Source: Candidatus Faecousia faecavium
Lineage (GTDB): Bacteria > Bacillota > Clostridia > Oscillospirales > Oscillospiraceae
Assembly (NCBI GenBank): GCA_018712645.1
Contig: DVGO01000033.1
Coordinates: 1-33,730 of the forward strand
DNA length: 33,730 nucleotides
Direction: 5' to 3'
Below, one piece after another: positions 1 through 7,644 of the stretch. Under the pieces are notes generated by a model. The model saw only the letters and a program-made list of their open reading frames with translations. It was not told the DNA's origin and did no database searches. Within the stretch, counting starts at the first letter, position 1; each line of letters opens with the position of its first letter. Position numbers and translations under genes: made by a program.

Positions 1-9
1 TCCAAACGA

Positions 10-124
10 GTTGGTATTGATTGCTGTGAGGGTCCACCTGTTCCCATCCCGAACACAGAAGTTAAGCTCACATGCGCCGACAATACTTGGCGGGCGACTG
101 CCCGGGAAGATAGGTAATGCCAAC
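10..124 (+). rRNA. rrf: 5S ribosomal RNA
   Basis: The segment contains the hallmark 5S core (CCCATCCCGAACACAGAAG followed by TTAAGC). The ends GTTGGTATT (10-18) and AATGCCAAC (116-124) pair as helix I with one G-U wobble. The length of about 115 nt fits bacterial 5S rRNA. An intrinsic terminator follows at once, so this is probably the last gene of an rRNA operon whose 16S and 23S genes lie upstream of the window. Mature ends may be off by one or two bases. Confidence 0.95.
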
Positions 125-130
125 ACAAGA

Positions 131-164
131 AGAGTCAAGCTTTTTGCTTGGCTCTTTTTCTTTT
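131..164 (+). terminator. Intrinsic terminator after 5S rRNA
   Basis: AGAGTCAAGC (131-140) pairs with GCTTGGCTCT (146-155) with one G-U pair around a TTTTT loop. A T-rich run to 164 follows. It ends the rRNA transcript just before the next promoter. Confidence 0.9.
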
Positions 165-167
165 GCC

Positions 168-197
168 TTGACAATAGGGAAGTGCCTTTCGTATAAT
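168..197 (+). promoter_or_regulatory. Sigma-A promoter for the membrane protein at 230
   Basis: A consensus -35 TTGACA (168-173) and a consensus -10 TATAAT (192-197) are separated by 18 bp. The predicted start is near 204, giving a leader of only about 26 nt. The -35 box begins a few bases after the 5S terminator T-run. Confidence 0.85.
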
Positions 198-229
198 GGA
201 CCCATAATCTTGCTAATCGAGTTGATTCC

Positions 230-1960
230 ATGAAGATACGATCCATTGCAAACAGAAAGATGCTGCCGCTGCTTTATGCACTGGGGGCTTACCTCTGGTT
301 GGTAAACCTGATGCCTCTGGCCGCTGGGGATACCTACTACAGTGTGTACTTGCTTTGCGCACTGATGGGAATGCTGTGCCTGATTTCCTGGCAGCCTGCG
401 GCGCTGCGCAAAGGGGAAGCCTGCTGGATTTTGGCTGCAGCCAGTCTGTTTTCAGGTGCTGTGGTACTGGCAAATTATGACCTGTTTTCCCCTTTTTCTG
501 CTCTGGAAAACATGTTTCATCTGGTTTGCACGCTTTTCGGCGGCGTGTGGGTTGGCGGGGCTATTTTGCTGTGGATGTATCAAAAGCTTCCTGCTTCTGG
601 TAAGACAGATGGCCGAAGACATTCAATCAGGGTATTTTTCCTTAGTTTTTGTTCCATTGCAGCGATTCAACTGGGGTATTTGCTGTTTGTCCGGTATCCA
701 GGCGTACTGACCACTGATTCCGAAACCACGATTTCCCAGCTTATGGGTCAACAGCCCTATGACAACACCATGCCCTTCTGGCATACAGTAACGGTGAAGG
801 TGTTTGTGGATCTGGGAATAGCGCTGCTTGGTGATATCAATGCTGGTGTGGCAATGTTCCACGGAGCGCAAATTCTGTTTTTGTCTGCCTGTTTTGGCTT
901 TGCGCTGATGACACTGTATCAGCGAGGAGTGCCGGGACTTGTCCTGATGGGGATGTATGGGCTGTATGCCCTGCTGCCTTATAATATTGCGTATAGCGTA
1001 ACCTTATGGAAAGATATCCCTTTCGCGGGGGCGGTGCTGCTGTTTACAACGGCGCTGTACCGATGGTTTGCGGGACTGGGAAGAAAACGGGTCACTGGAA
1101 TTATTTTGGTTCTGGGAGGCCTTGGGATGTGTCTGTGGCGCACCAACGGCTGGTATGCCTTTGCCGTTACCCTGGCGGTGCTGACCTTGCTGCTGGGGAA
1201 AAAACAGAAAAAGCTGCTGCTGATTTTGCTGGCAGTGCTGCTGTTTACCTGGGTGCTCCTCAATCCGGTGTTGGATGTCCTGGGAGTGAAGGAAGGTAAT
1301 CTGGTGGAAGCCTTTGCTGTACCTTTCCAACAGATTGCCCGGGTGGTTGCTAACCAGCGGCCCATGACCCAGGAGCAGCAAGTGCTGCTGGGGCAGATTT
1401 TTGACCTGGAGAAAATGGCCCGGCTTTACGACCCGCTGACGGTAGACCCTGTGAAGTTTGAAACCTTCCGCTATGATCAAGTGGACTACATCCGTCAGCA
1501 CTTGGGGCAGTACCTAAAGGTGTATATCCAGCTGGGGCTGCAGTATCCCGGAGATTACCTGAAAGCCTGGGTAGAAGAAACCAAGGGCTATTGGAATGCA
1601 GGTTACCGATTCTGGATCTATACATCGGGGGTAGCGGGTGATTCCTTTGGCATTACTGCCGCATATGGGGAGGGACTTTTTGCCTCGCTGTACGCTGCCT
1701 GGTTCCGTTATTTTGAAAAGCTGGACATTTTCCAGCCGCTGGTAAGCATTGGCCTGCATGTGTGGGGATTGATTGCCTGCGTGCTGGTGAATTTCCTGAA
1801 AAAGCGACAGGAAGCCTTCCTGGGAATTCCAGTGTTGGTACTGGTGATTGGGCTGTGGCTGGGAACGCCGGTGTATGCCGAATTCCGGTATGCCTATCCG
1901 CTGTTTTTGACCATGCCCTTGATTGGCTGTGCAACCGCCTTTGCACCCAAAAAAGAATAA
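230..1960 (+). CDS. Polytopic membrane protein, DUF6020/GT-C-like
   Basis: A 576-residue protein dominated by hydrophobic segments, with roughly a dozen predicted membrane spans, so an integral cytoplasmic-membrane protein. A conserved-looking loop after the first third reads YPGVLTTDS...QLMGQQPYDNTMPFWHT. It resembles the acidic loop of large Firmicute membrane proteins annotated as DUF6020 and is reminiscent of GT-C glycosyltransferases that use lipid-linked sugars. The family name is from memory and the glycosyltransferase role is inference. A soluble-looking stretch around residues 375-470 precedes the last spans. The start ATG has a poor ribosome binding site (only GAG upstream) but fits the short leader from the promoter at 168-197. 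It is a single gene, ended by the hairpin at 1966. A different polymer-handling membrane enzyme is possible. Confidence 0.75.
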   Translation: MKIRSIANRKMLPLLYALGAYLWLVNLMPLAAGDTYYSVYLLCALMGMLCLISWQPAALRKGEACWILAAASLFSGAVVLANYDLFSPFSALENMFHLVCTLFGGVWVGGAILLWMYQKLPASGKTDGRRHSIRVFFLSFCSIAAIQLGYLLFVRYPGVLTTDSETTISQLMGQQPYDNTMPFWHTVTVKVFVDLGIALLGDINAGVAMFHGAQILFLSACFGFALMTLYQRGVPGLVLMGMYGLYALLPYNIAYSVTLWKDIPFAGAVLLFTTALYRWFAGLGRKRVTGIILVLGGLGMCLWRTNGWYAFAVTLAVLTLLLGKKQKKLLLILLAVLLFTWVLLNPVLDVLGVKEGNLVEAFAVPFQQIARVVANQRPMTQEQQVLLGQIFDLEKMARLYDPLTVDPVKFETFRYDQVDYIRQHLGQYLKVYIQLGLQYPGDYLKAWVEETKGYWNAGYRFWIYTSGVAGDSFGITAAYGEGLFASLYAAWFRYFEKLDIFQPLVSIGLHVWGLIACVLVNFLKKRQEAFLGIPVLVLVIGLWLGTPVYAEFRYAYPLFLTMPLIGCATAFAPKKE

Positions 1961-1965
1961 AGTAT

Positions 1966-2005
1966 CCCCGCTGCCTTGACAATCGGCAGCGGGGTCGGTT
2001 TTTAT
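1966..2005 (+). terminator. Intrinsic terminator between convergent genes
   Basis: CCCCGCTGCC (1966-1975) pairs perfectly with GGCAGCGGGG (1985-1994) around a 9-nt loop, followed by TCGGTTTTTATT. It ends the plus-strand membrane gene. The T-run overlaps the last codons of the convergent DUF4349 gene. Confidence 0.88.
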
Positions 2006-2928
2006 TCTTTCGTCTCGGCGGGGGGATTGGATTTCTTGTTCTTGCGGCTGCGGCGGATGAGCACAACTACCAGAGCGATACCGGCGCCCAGTACAACCAG
2101 ATAAGGGGAGCTGACGATAACCCACACCAGAAGATCCACAGCACCATTGCCCAGACCCTTCAGACTGCTCACAAAACCATCCCGGATTCGCTCCCAGAGA
2201 TTGGGCTCTTCTACCGGGGTGTATTCCTGAACTTCCTCAATGGATAAGTAGATGGTAGCGTAATCTACCTGATTGTCGTACAGCCGCAGCTGGGAGGCGG
2301 CGCTTTCCAGCTGGTAGCGAACTTCCGACAGTCTTGCCTCAATTTCCAGCAGGTCGGCGGTGGTTTCGGCCTGTTCCAGCAGTTCCAGCAGCCGGGTCTG
2401 CTCTGTTTCCAGGGCGTTCAGTCGGCTTTCCGTGTCCACATACTGCAAGGTGATGTCTTCCAGGTTCTTCTGCTGGGAAACCACGTTGGAGATACCGGCC
2501 ACTTCCTCGGTAAATTTGTCCACATCGTCTGCGGGAATCCGCACCGTCATGCTGGCGCTGCGGTAGCGGCGGTTGGCGTAGGCGCTGCCGTTGTATACGG
2601 TCTGATCCTCCACATAGCCGCCCAGCTGGGAAATGGTTTCTTGCAGAGACTGGGTCATGGCGTCTAAGTCTTCCGTTTCTGCGCTGAGGTTGACGGTGAC
2701 GATCCATTTGCGGTTTTCTGGCAGAATGGTAGTAGTGGTATCGCTGCCGCTGCTCGTGAGACTGTTCTCTGCGGCCATGGCTTCCGGCGCTGCTTCCTGC
2801 ATGGCGGCATCATAGGAAACGGCCCCGTTGGCTGAGGCTGCAGTTTTGCTGGCAGCGCCGCAGCCGGTAAGGATTCCGATTACAAGCAGCAAGGTCAGCA
2901 GCATACACAGTAGTTTGTTCTTTTTCAT
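2002..2928 (-). CDS. DUF4349 domain lipoprotein
   Basis: A 308-residue exported lipoprotein. The N-terminus has a KK-rich signal peptide and a lipobox ending LTGC, with the lipidated cysteine at residue 23. A Ser/Thr/Ala-rich linker follows. Residues of about 70-260 match the DUF4349 pattern: a periplasm-like domain with RIPADDVDKF, then a coiled-coil stretch (TESRLNALETEQTRLLELLEQAE) and the DNQVDYATIYLSI motif. One membrane helix lies near residues 265-292, followed by a basic tail. The protein is thus anchored at both ends, by lipid and by helix, with the domain outside. The family function is unknown; related proteins are studied as envelope components. The start is supported by AAGGAGGG upstream. 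The gene stands alone, divergent from queH. Confidence 0.88.
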   Translation of the reverse strand: MKKNKLLCMLLTLLLVIGILTGCGAASKTAASANGAVSYDAAMQEAAPEAMAAENSLTSSGSDTTTTILPENRKWIVTVNLSAETEDLDAMTQSLQETISQLGGYVEDQTVYNGSAYANRRYRSASMTVRIPADDVDKFTEEVAGISNVVSQQKNLEDITLQYVDTESRLNALETEQTRLLELLEQAETTADLLEIEARLSEVRYQLESAASQLRLYDNQVDYATIYLSIEEVQEYTPVEEPNLWERIRDGFVSSLKGLGNGAVDLLVWVIVSSPYLVVLGAGIALVVVLIRRSRKNKKSNPPAETKE

Positions 2929-3001
2929 GGAAAATCCCTCCTTCTACTTAAGTACTCGATGTTTTTCCCGGTTGGTTGCGCAAACGTTATTTTTTCTTTT
3001 C

Positions 3002-3030
3002 ACTATAACAAATTCTCCGAAAAAGTGCAA
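3002..3030 (-). promoter_or_regulatory. Promoter for the DUF4349 gene
   Basis: Read on the minus strand, -35 TTGCAC (3030-3025) and -10 TATAGT (3007-3002) have a 17-bp spacer. The predicted start near 2995 leaves a leader of about 65 nt. Confidence 0.75.
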
Positions 3031-3050
3031 CAATTCCGGGGAAACTTTCC

Positions 3051-3079
3051 TTGCATTGAACCCATGGCCATGGTATAAT
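3051..3079 (+). promoter_or_regulatory. Promoter for queH and downstream genes
   Basis: -35 TTGCAT (3051-3056) and -10 TATAAT (3074-3079) are separated by 17 bp. The -35 boxes of this promoter and the divergent DUF4349 promoter are only about 20 bp apart. Confidence 0.82.
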
Positions 3080-3111
3080 ACCAGGAAAGTCCTTTTTTCA
3101 GGAGGAAGCGT

Positions 3112-3657
3112 ATGAATACCCTGCTTCACATCTGCTGCGCACCCTGCGCCAACCGGCCCATTGATATTTTGAGAACCGATGGCTATGAGGTCACCGGATT
3201 TTGGTATAATCCCAATATCCACCCCTTCACCGAGTACCGCTCCCGGCGCAACTGCGTCCGAGAGTATGCCCAGGAAATTGACCTGAAGCTTATTGAGCGC
3301 AACGACTACGGCCTGCGGCCCTTCGTCCGGACGGTAGCGGAAGATATTGCCCACCGGTGCGTCAAATGCTACGAAATGCGGCTGTTTGAAACCGCCCGGC
3401 AGGCCGCCGAAGGGGGATTTGACAGCTTTACTTCCTCCTTGTTTATCAGTCCCTATCAGAATCACGAACTGATGCGCCAGGTTGCAGAGCAGGCGGCGGC
3501 GCAGTACGGCGTGGAATTTCTCTACCGGGACTTCCGCCCCTATTTCCGGGAGGGACAGACCTTTGCCCGGGAACATGGCTTTTACATCCAGAAATACTGC
3601 GGCTGTGTGTTTTCCGAAGAAGAACGGTACCTGAAAGCCAGCAAAATCATTCCCTGA
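3112..3657 (+). CDS. queH: Epoxyqueuosine reductase QueH
   Basis: A 181-residue protein with the QueH (former DUF208) cysteine pattern: CCxxC near the N-terminus (C8, C9, C12), CVKC (C83, C86) and a C-terminal CGC (C163, C165). In the family these cysteines bind an iron-sulfur cluster and metal. The enzyme catalyses the last step of queuosine synthesis, reducing epoxyqueuosine to queuosine at position 34 of GUN-anticodon tRNAs. It is the non-homologous replacement for cobalamin-dependent QueG. The start has a strong AGGAGG ribosome binding site. It heads a likely three-gene operon with an RNA methyltransferase 19 bases downstream, so two RNA-modifying enzymes are made together. No other queuosine-pathway gene lies in the window. 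Confidence 0.93.
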   Translation: MNTLLHICCAPCANRPIDILRTDGYEVTGFWYNPNIHPFTEYRSRRNCVREYAQEIDLKLIERNDYGLRPFVRTVAEDIAHRCVKCYEMRLFETARQAAEGGFDSFTSSLFISPYQNHELMRQVAEQAAAQYGVEFLYRDFRPYFREGQTFAREHGFYIQKYCGCVFSEEERYLKASKIIP

Positions 3658-3676
3658 GAGAGAAAACGGAGGAACT

Positions 3677-4828
3677 ATGAACCAATTTGAATTTTCCGTG
3701 CCCTGCCTGTTCGGCTTGGAGGGCATTGCCGGCGAGGAACTTCGCAGAATCGGCCTGGAAAATGTCCGGGTGGAAAACGGCCGGGTGCTGTTTTCCGGAG
3801 ATACCGCCGCCATGGCCAAGGCCAACATCCGGCTGCGCACCGGCGAGCGGGTGCTGATTGTGCTGGCGGATTTCCGGGCCACCACCTTTGAACAGCTGTT
3901 CCAGGGTGTCTACAAGGCCAATCTGGAGGATTTCATTCCCAAGGACGGCAGCTTCCCGGTAAAGGGCCACTGCTTAAACAGCCAGCTGATGTCCGTACCA
4001 GACTGCCAGGCCATTATCAAAAAGGCCGCCTCCCGTCGGCTGGGAGAAAAGTACGGCCTGTCCTGGCTGCCGGAAAACGGGGCCAAGTACCAGCTGCAAT
4101 TTTCCATTATGAATGACCGGGTACAGCTGTACCTGGATACTTCCGGCCCGGGACTGCACAAGCGGGGCTATCGCCCGGTGGGAAATGACGCCCCCCTGCG
4201 GGAGACGCTGGCGGCTGCCATGGTGCAGCTGACCCATTACCGGGGCCGGGATTTCGTGTGGGACCCCTTCTGCGGTTCCGGCACCATTCCCATTGAAGCG
4301 GCTCTGATTGCCCGGAATAAGGCTCCCGGCATGTACCGCCGGTTCTCCGGCGAGGCCTTTGCCTGGGCAGACCCCAAGGTCTGGGGCCAGGTGCGCACCG
4401 AAGCCAAGGATCTGGAATACCACGGCAATTATCGGATTTTGGGTTCAGACAACGACCCCAAGTGCGTCAGTCTGTCCATGGCCAACGCCCGGAAAGCCGG
4501 AGTAGGGGACATTATCCAGTTCCGGGACGGAGACGCTACCAAAATGTCCCTGCCCTCTGACAGCGGCATTCTCATTGCCAATCCCCCCTACGGTCAGCGG
4601 ATGATGGAGCAGCAAAGCGCCCAGCGGTTCTACAGCGCTCTGGGACGGCACCTGAAATTTGCCGACGGCTGGAACTTCTACATCATCACTTCGGAACCGG
4701 AGTTTGAGCATTATTTCGGAAGACGCGCTACCAAAAAGCGCAAGCTGTACAACGGCATGATTCAGTGCAACTATTTTATGTATACCGAACAAGCCCGGAA
4801 GAAGCAGGGGGAAAGAAAGCAAGGATGA
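3677..4828 (+). CDS. THUMP-domain class I SAM-dependent rRNA methyltransferase (RlmL-type, YpsC-like)
   Basis: A 383-residue protein. Residues 1 to about 155 correspond to the ferredoxin-like/THUMP RNA-binding region. The Rossmann methyltransferase domain follows, with SAM-binding DPFCGSGT near residue 194 and the catalytic NPPYG motif starting at N302. This is the layout of the COG0116 family, whose E. coli member RlmL makes m2G2445 in 23S rRNA; the B. subtilis counterpart is YpsC. The substrate here is inferred to be 23S rRNA guanine. The length fits the short Firmicute form, which lacks the second RlmK-like domain. It follows queH closely and overlaps the next gene by ATGA (4825-4828), so translational coupling is likely. 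The C-terminus ends in a basic Lys/Gly-rich tail. Confidence 0.88.
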   Translation: MNQFEFSVPCLFGLEGIAGEELRRIGLENVRVENGRVLFSGDTAAMAKANIRLRTGERVLIVLADFRATTFEQLFQGVYKANLEDFIPKDGSFPVKGHCLNSQLMSVPDCQAIIKKAASRRLGEKYGLSWLPENGAKYQLQFSIMNDRVQLYLDTSGPGLHKRGYRPVGNDAPLRETLAAAMVQLTHYRGRDFVWDPFCGSGTIPIEAALIARNKAPGMYRRFSGEAFAWADPKVWGQVRTEAKDLEYHGNYRILGSDNDPKCVSLSMANARKAGVGDIIQFRDGDATKMSLPSDSGILIANPPYGQRMMEQQSAQRFYSALGRHLKFADGWNFYIITSEPEFEHYFGRRATKKRKLYNGMIQCNYFMYTEQARKKQGERKQG

Positions 4829-5733
4829 AGCACCTGTTTATCATCAACCCTGCGGCAGGCAGCCGGGACAGAACCGCTGCCTATACCGCTTCCATTACCG
4901 AAATCTGCGGCAAACGGGGGCTGGATTACCGGATTGAAGTTTCTTCCGCGCCTGGAGAGTGCCGCCGTCTGGCCCGGGAGGCGGCCGAAACCGGGGAAGC
5001 CTACCGGATTTACGCCTGCGGCGGGGATGGAACCCTGAACGAGGTGGCTTCCGGCGCTGCGGGCTGGGACAATGCTGCGGTTACCGCCTATTCCGGCGGC
5101 AGCGGCAACGACTTCGTGAAAACTTTTGACCAGCCCAAGGCCTTTTATGACCTGGAACGGCTGTTGGATGCCCGGGAAACTGCCTTCGACCTGATTCGCT
5201 GCAACGATGACTTTTCCTTAAACATCTGCTCCGTGGGACTGGATGCCCGCATTGGCACCGACGTGTCCCGGTATAAGCGGATTCCCCTGCTGCAAGGCTT
5301 CCGGGCCTATGCCGCCTCCACCCTGGTCAATATCATCCGGGGCATCAGCGAGCATTATGTGGTGGAAATTAACGGGGAAACCATCGACGACGAGCAGACC
5401 TTTGTCTGCGTCTGCAACGGCCGGTTTTACGGCGGCGGTTTCAACCCGGTGCCCGAGGCGGACCCCACAGACGGCCTGCTGGATGTGCTGCTGGTGCGGA
5501 AAGTTCACCGCCTGGAAATTCCCGCTGTCATCGGCAAGTACAAAAACGGCCGCTACGCCCAGCTGCCGGATCTGGTGCGGCATTTCCGGACGGATCACAT
5601 TACCATCCACTGCGACAAGCCCACCCCCATCAACTTAGACGGAGAGCTGCGGACGGCTCAGGTGGTGGATATGTCCATCGCCAAGGAAAAGGTTCGCTTT
5701 TTCTACCCCAAAGAATTGACCTGGCAAAGGTAA
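4825..5733 (+). CDS. YegS/BmrU-family diacylglycerol/lipid kinase
   Basis: A 302-residue protein beginning MKHLFIINPAAGS, the family's N-terminal NPxxG phosphate-binding motif. The diagnostic GGDGTLNEV nucleotide-binding motif lies near residue 72 and SGGSGND near residue 95. The C-terminal half is the beta-sandwich lipid-kinase region, including LDGEL. Relatives phosphorylate diacylglycerol or related lipids with ATP at the membrane surface, recycling diacylglycerol into phospholipid synthesis. The exact lipid is not determinable here. The chosen start overlaps the stop of the methyltransferase gene as ATGA. An in-frame ATG at 4765 lies inside that gene and adds residues not typical of the family. 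A terminator hairpin follows at 5736. Confidence 0.9.
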   Translation: MKHLFIINPAAGSRDRTAAYTASITEICGKRGLDYRIEVSSAPGECRRLAREAAETGEAYRIYACGGDGTLNEVASGAAGWDNAAVTAYSGGSGNDFVKTFDQPKAFYDLERLLDARETAFDLIRCNDDFSLNICSVGLDARIGTDVSRYKRIPLLQGFRAYAASTLVNIIRGISEHYVVEINGETIDDEQTFVCVCNGRFYGGGFNPVPEADPTDGLLDVLLVRKVHRLEIPAVIGKYKNGRYAQLPDLVRHFRTDHITIHCDKPTPINLDGELRTAQVVDMSIAKEKVRFFYPKELTWQR

Positions 5734-5766
5734 AAATATCCCGGACGGTTATTCCGTCCGGGATAT
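5732..5766 (-). terminator. Bidirectional-type terminator between lipid kinase and GH25 genes
   Basis: ATATCCCGGACGG (5736-5748) pairs perfectly with CCGTCCGGGATAT (5754-5766). On the minus strand it is followed by TTTTTAC, making it a good terminator for the GH25 gene. On the plus strand the T-run is weak, so it may also end the queH operon less efficiently. Confidence 0.8.
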
Positions 5767-5772
5767 CTGCAT

Positions 5773-6975
5773 TTAGTAGGGCATGTACACATTCAGGTCC
5801 ACCGGGCCGTTGATGCCGGGGACGGAGCCTTTGTCGGAGTACTGCCACATTTCCACCTTCCAGGGATAGGTCATCCGATCCTGGTACAGGGCCAGCCAGA
5901 AGGGATATTCTTCCAGCTCGCTCAGGTAGTACAGATTTTCCGACTGGTGCCAGTTGAAGTAGACCATGGGTGTGTAGCCTTTTTCCTTCATGACACTGCA
6001 AAAATGCAGCTGAATGTCCGTCAGGGTTCTGGCGTCCATTTTTCCGGCGGTTCGGGCATCGTCAGCGGGGATCTCCCAGTCCAGAATGATGGGCATTTCC
6101 AGCTTGTATTCTCCCAGCACCTCCAGCATGAAGGCGATTTCCTCATCGGCTTCGGCGATGTTCAGGGCCTGGGAGAAGAAGTAGGCACCGATGCGCAGCC
6201 CTGCTTCCGTGGCACCGGTGAGATTCTGCTGGGCGTACTCATCTTCTACCAGCTTGCCGGAGCCATAACCCCGGTAGCCCAGGCGGATCATGGCGAAGTC
6301 AATGCCCGAGGCCTTGACGGATTTCCAGTTGATGCTGCCCTGGTGAGCGGAAACGTCCACGCCGGGATAGCTGGTCACGTTTTGCAGCACCAGATAGTTG
6401 TCGGAGTTATACTGAAAGTCGTACCGACTGTAGGGGTTGGGGTCAGGGGGGATGGTGGGATTTTCCGGCTCGGTTTCCACAATCTGGGTTTCTTCCTGGG
6501 TAGGTTCCGGCTCCTGGGCCTCTTGGTGAAAGTCCGGCAGAGATTCCGGGTCTTCGTCATCCACAGAAAAATGGGGCAGACACAGCACCACAAGGACAAT
6601 CAGAAGCAGCGCTGCCACACCGGCCACAATGCCCATAATGGCCTCCGGACGCACTTTCCGGGACTTGGGAGGGGCAGATTCCGGATCTTCGGATTCCTCC
6701 AGTTCCGCCTCCGTCTGGGACGGCTGGGGAACGGGCAGGTCATCTGCAAGGGGAGGGGCAGATGCCGGGTTTTCGGATTCCTCCGGTTCTGTCTCCGTCT
6801 GGGGCAGCTGAGGAGCGGGCAGAACTTCTGCAAGAGAGGGAGCTTCCGGGGCACAATCCGGCGTTTCCTGGCCGCAGTCGGCCTGCTCCTGAGGGGGAGT
6901 TTCCGAAACCGGAGTTTCGGGAAGATCGGTTTGGGAAAGCGGTTGCTTTTCCTGGGCCTGCTGGATGGTTTCCAC
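5773..6975 (-). CDS. Membrane-anchored GH25 muramidase (lysozyme family)
   Basis: A 400-residue protein read from a GTG start at 6975, chosen because AAAGGAGG sits 7 bases upstream. The in-frame ATG at 7038 directly abuts the -10 box and has no binding site. Residues 1 to about 110 are acidic, rich in Pro, Glu and Gln, and carry two 28-residue tandem repeats (about 52-79 and 80-107). One membrane helix lies at about 113-132, then an acidic linker, then a GH25 domain from about residue 200. GVDVSAHQG and ILDWE (D299, E301) are the expected catalytic acidic residues, and WQYSDKG ends the domain. GH25 enzymes cut the MurNAc-GlcNAc bond of peptidoglycan. With no signal-peptide-like N-terminus, the repeats are predicted cytoplasmic and the lysozyme domain external. 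Role in wall remodelling is inferred. Confidence 0.9.
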   Translation of the reverse strand: METIQQAQEKQPLSQTDLPETPVSETPPQEQADCGQETPDCAPEAPSLAEVLPAPQLPQTETEPEESENPASAPPLADDLPVPQPSQTEAELEESEDPESAPPKSRKVRPEAIMGIVAGVAALLLIVLVVLCLPHFSVDDEDPESLPDFHQEAQEPEPTQEETQIVETEPENPTIPPDPNPYSRYDFQYNSDNYLVLQNVTSYPGVDVSAHQGSINWKSVKASGIDFAMIRLGYRGYGSGKLVEDEYAQQNLTGATEAGLRIGAYFFSQALNIAEADEEIAFMLEVLGEYKLEMPIILDWEIPADDARTAGKMDARTLTDIQLHFCSVMKEKGYTPMVYFNWHQSENLYYLSELEEYPFWLALYQDRMTYPWKVEMWQYSDKGSVPGINGPVDLNVYMPY

Positions 6976-7038
6976 AGCCTCGCCTCCTTTCCTTTCACGC
7001 CAAAAAACGCTGTGGCGGAAAGGGTATACTTTCGACAT

Positions 7039-7067
7039 AGTATATCATATTTTCCCAGTTTCGCCAA
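7039..7067 (-). promoter_or_regulatory. Promoter for the GH25 gene
   Basis: On the minus strand, -35 TTGGCG (7067-7062) and -10 TATACT (7044-7039) are spaced 17 bp apart. The -10 directly abuts the upstream in-frame ATG at 7038, which argues against that ATG as the translation start. Confidence 0.78.
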
Positions 7068-7090
7068 GAGGAAACCATTGGATTTTTTTA

Positions 7091-7111
7091 CTTAAACAAT
7101 TCTTAAACAAT
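7091..7111. repeat. Two phased direct repeats of CTTAAACAAT
   Basis: CTTAAACAAT occurs at 7091-7100 and again at 7102-7111, an exact 11-bp period. A weaker TTAATTT follows at 7115. The repeats lie between the GH25 promoter and the promoter of the gene at 7199. The one-helical-turn phasing suggests a dimeric response-regulator site, possibly Pho-box-like. This is inference. Confidence 0.5.
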
Positions 7112-7134
7112 CCGTTAATTTTCCCCCTATCCAG

Positions 7135-7162
7135 TTGCATTCGGCGCTTTTTGCAATATAAT
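7135..7162 (+). promoter_or_regulatory. Promoter for the zinc-ribbon membrane gene at 7199
   Basis: -35 TTGCAT (7135-7140) and -10 TATAAT (7157-7162) with a 16-bp spacer. The predicted leader is about 30 nt. Confidence 0.78.
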
Positions 7163-7198
7163 AAAGAAAAACATTTCTCTTCCCAAAGGTGATTATCT

Positions 7199-7612
7199 AT
7201 GAATGGCATCAGCAGTTGGTTGCGGCAGTTCTCCTCAAAACTGTCGGCGCTTCTCCGGGGATTTATGGCGGGGCGATACGGTACAGACCGGCTGAATATG
7301 GTGATTCTCTGCGCCGGATTGGTAGCCAGCCTGCTGTCGGTGTGGACTCAGTCCCGGGGGCTGAATCTGATCTTTTTCCTTCTGAGCTACGGCCTGATGA
7401 TCTGGGCTATTTTTCGCAGCCTGTCCCGGAACACCTACAAGCGGTATCTGGAAAACCGGAAGTTTTTGCAGCTGATTAACCGGGTAAAGGATCGGCAGAA
7501 CCGATATTTTGACTGTCCCAAGTGCCGCCAAGTAGTGCGGGTTCCCCGGGGCAAGGGGAAAATTTCCATTACCTGCCCCCGGTGCAAGGAAAAATTTGTC
7601 CGGAAAACGTAA
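7199..7612 (+). CDS. Small membrane protein with C-terminal zinc ribbon
   Basis: A 137-residue protein of no recognised family. Two hydrophobic segments (about 35-50 and 57-75) form a membrane hairpin, followed by a basic stretch. A C-terminal zinc ribbon has CPKC (C106, C109) and CPRC (C126, C129), with the ribbon predicted in the cytoplasm. Related small clostridial proteins exist as hypothetical proteins. The ribosome binding site AAAGGTGAT is good. The gene is a lone plus-strand unit between minus-strand genes, with its own promoter and a terminator hairpin. Function unknown; the ribbon could bind nucleic acid or protein. Confidence 0.82.
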   Translation: MNGISSWLRQFSSKLSALLRGFMAGRYGTDRLNMVILCAGLVASLLSVWTQSRGLNLIFFLLSYGLMIWAIFRSLSRNTYKRYLENRKFLQLINRVKDRQNRYFDCPKCRQVVRVPRGKGKISITCPRCKEKFVRKT

Positions 7613-7617
7613 ACAAT

Positions 7618-7642
7618 AAGTCCCCCGATAGCCGGGGGACTT
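7618..7642. terminator. Terminator hairpin between convergent genes
   Basis: AAGTCCCCCG (7618-7627) pairs perfectly with CGGGGGACTT (7633-7642) around a 5-nt loop. T-richness is modest on both sides (GCTTATT forward, ATTGTTT reverse). It probably serves both the gene at 7199 and the DUF1508 gene. Confidence 0.75.
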
Positions 7643-7644
7643 GC

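Noticed and set aside
6976..7038. Upstream ATG start for the GH25 protein
   Set aside because: It directly abuts the -10 box and has no ribosome binding site; GTG 6975 has AAAGGAGG at ideal spacing.
5947..7095. A 382-codon plus-strand frame across the GH25 gene
   Set aside because: Translation is Gly/Phe/Arg-rich repeats reflecting the antisense of Pro/Glu-rich repeats; no start signal.
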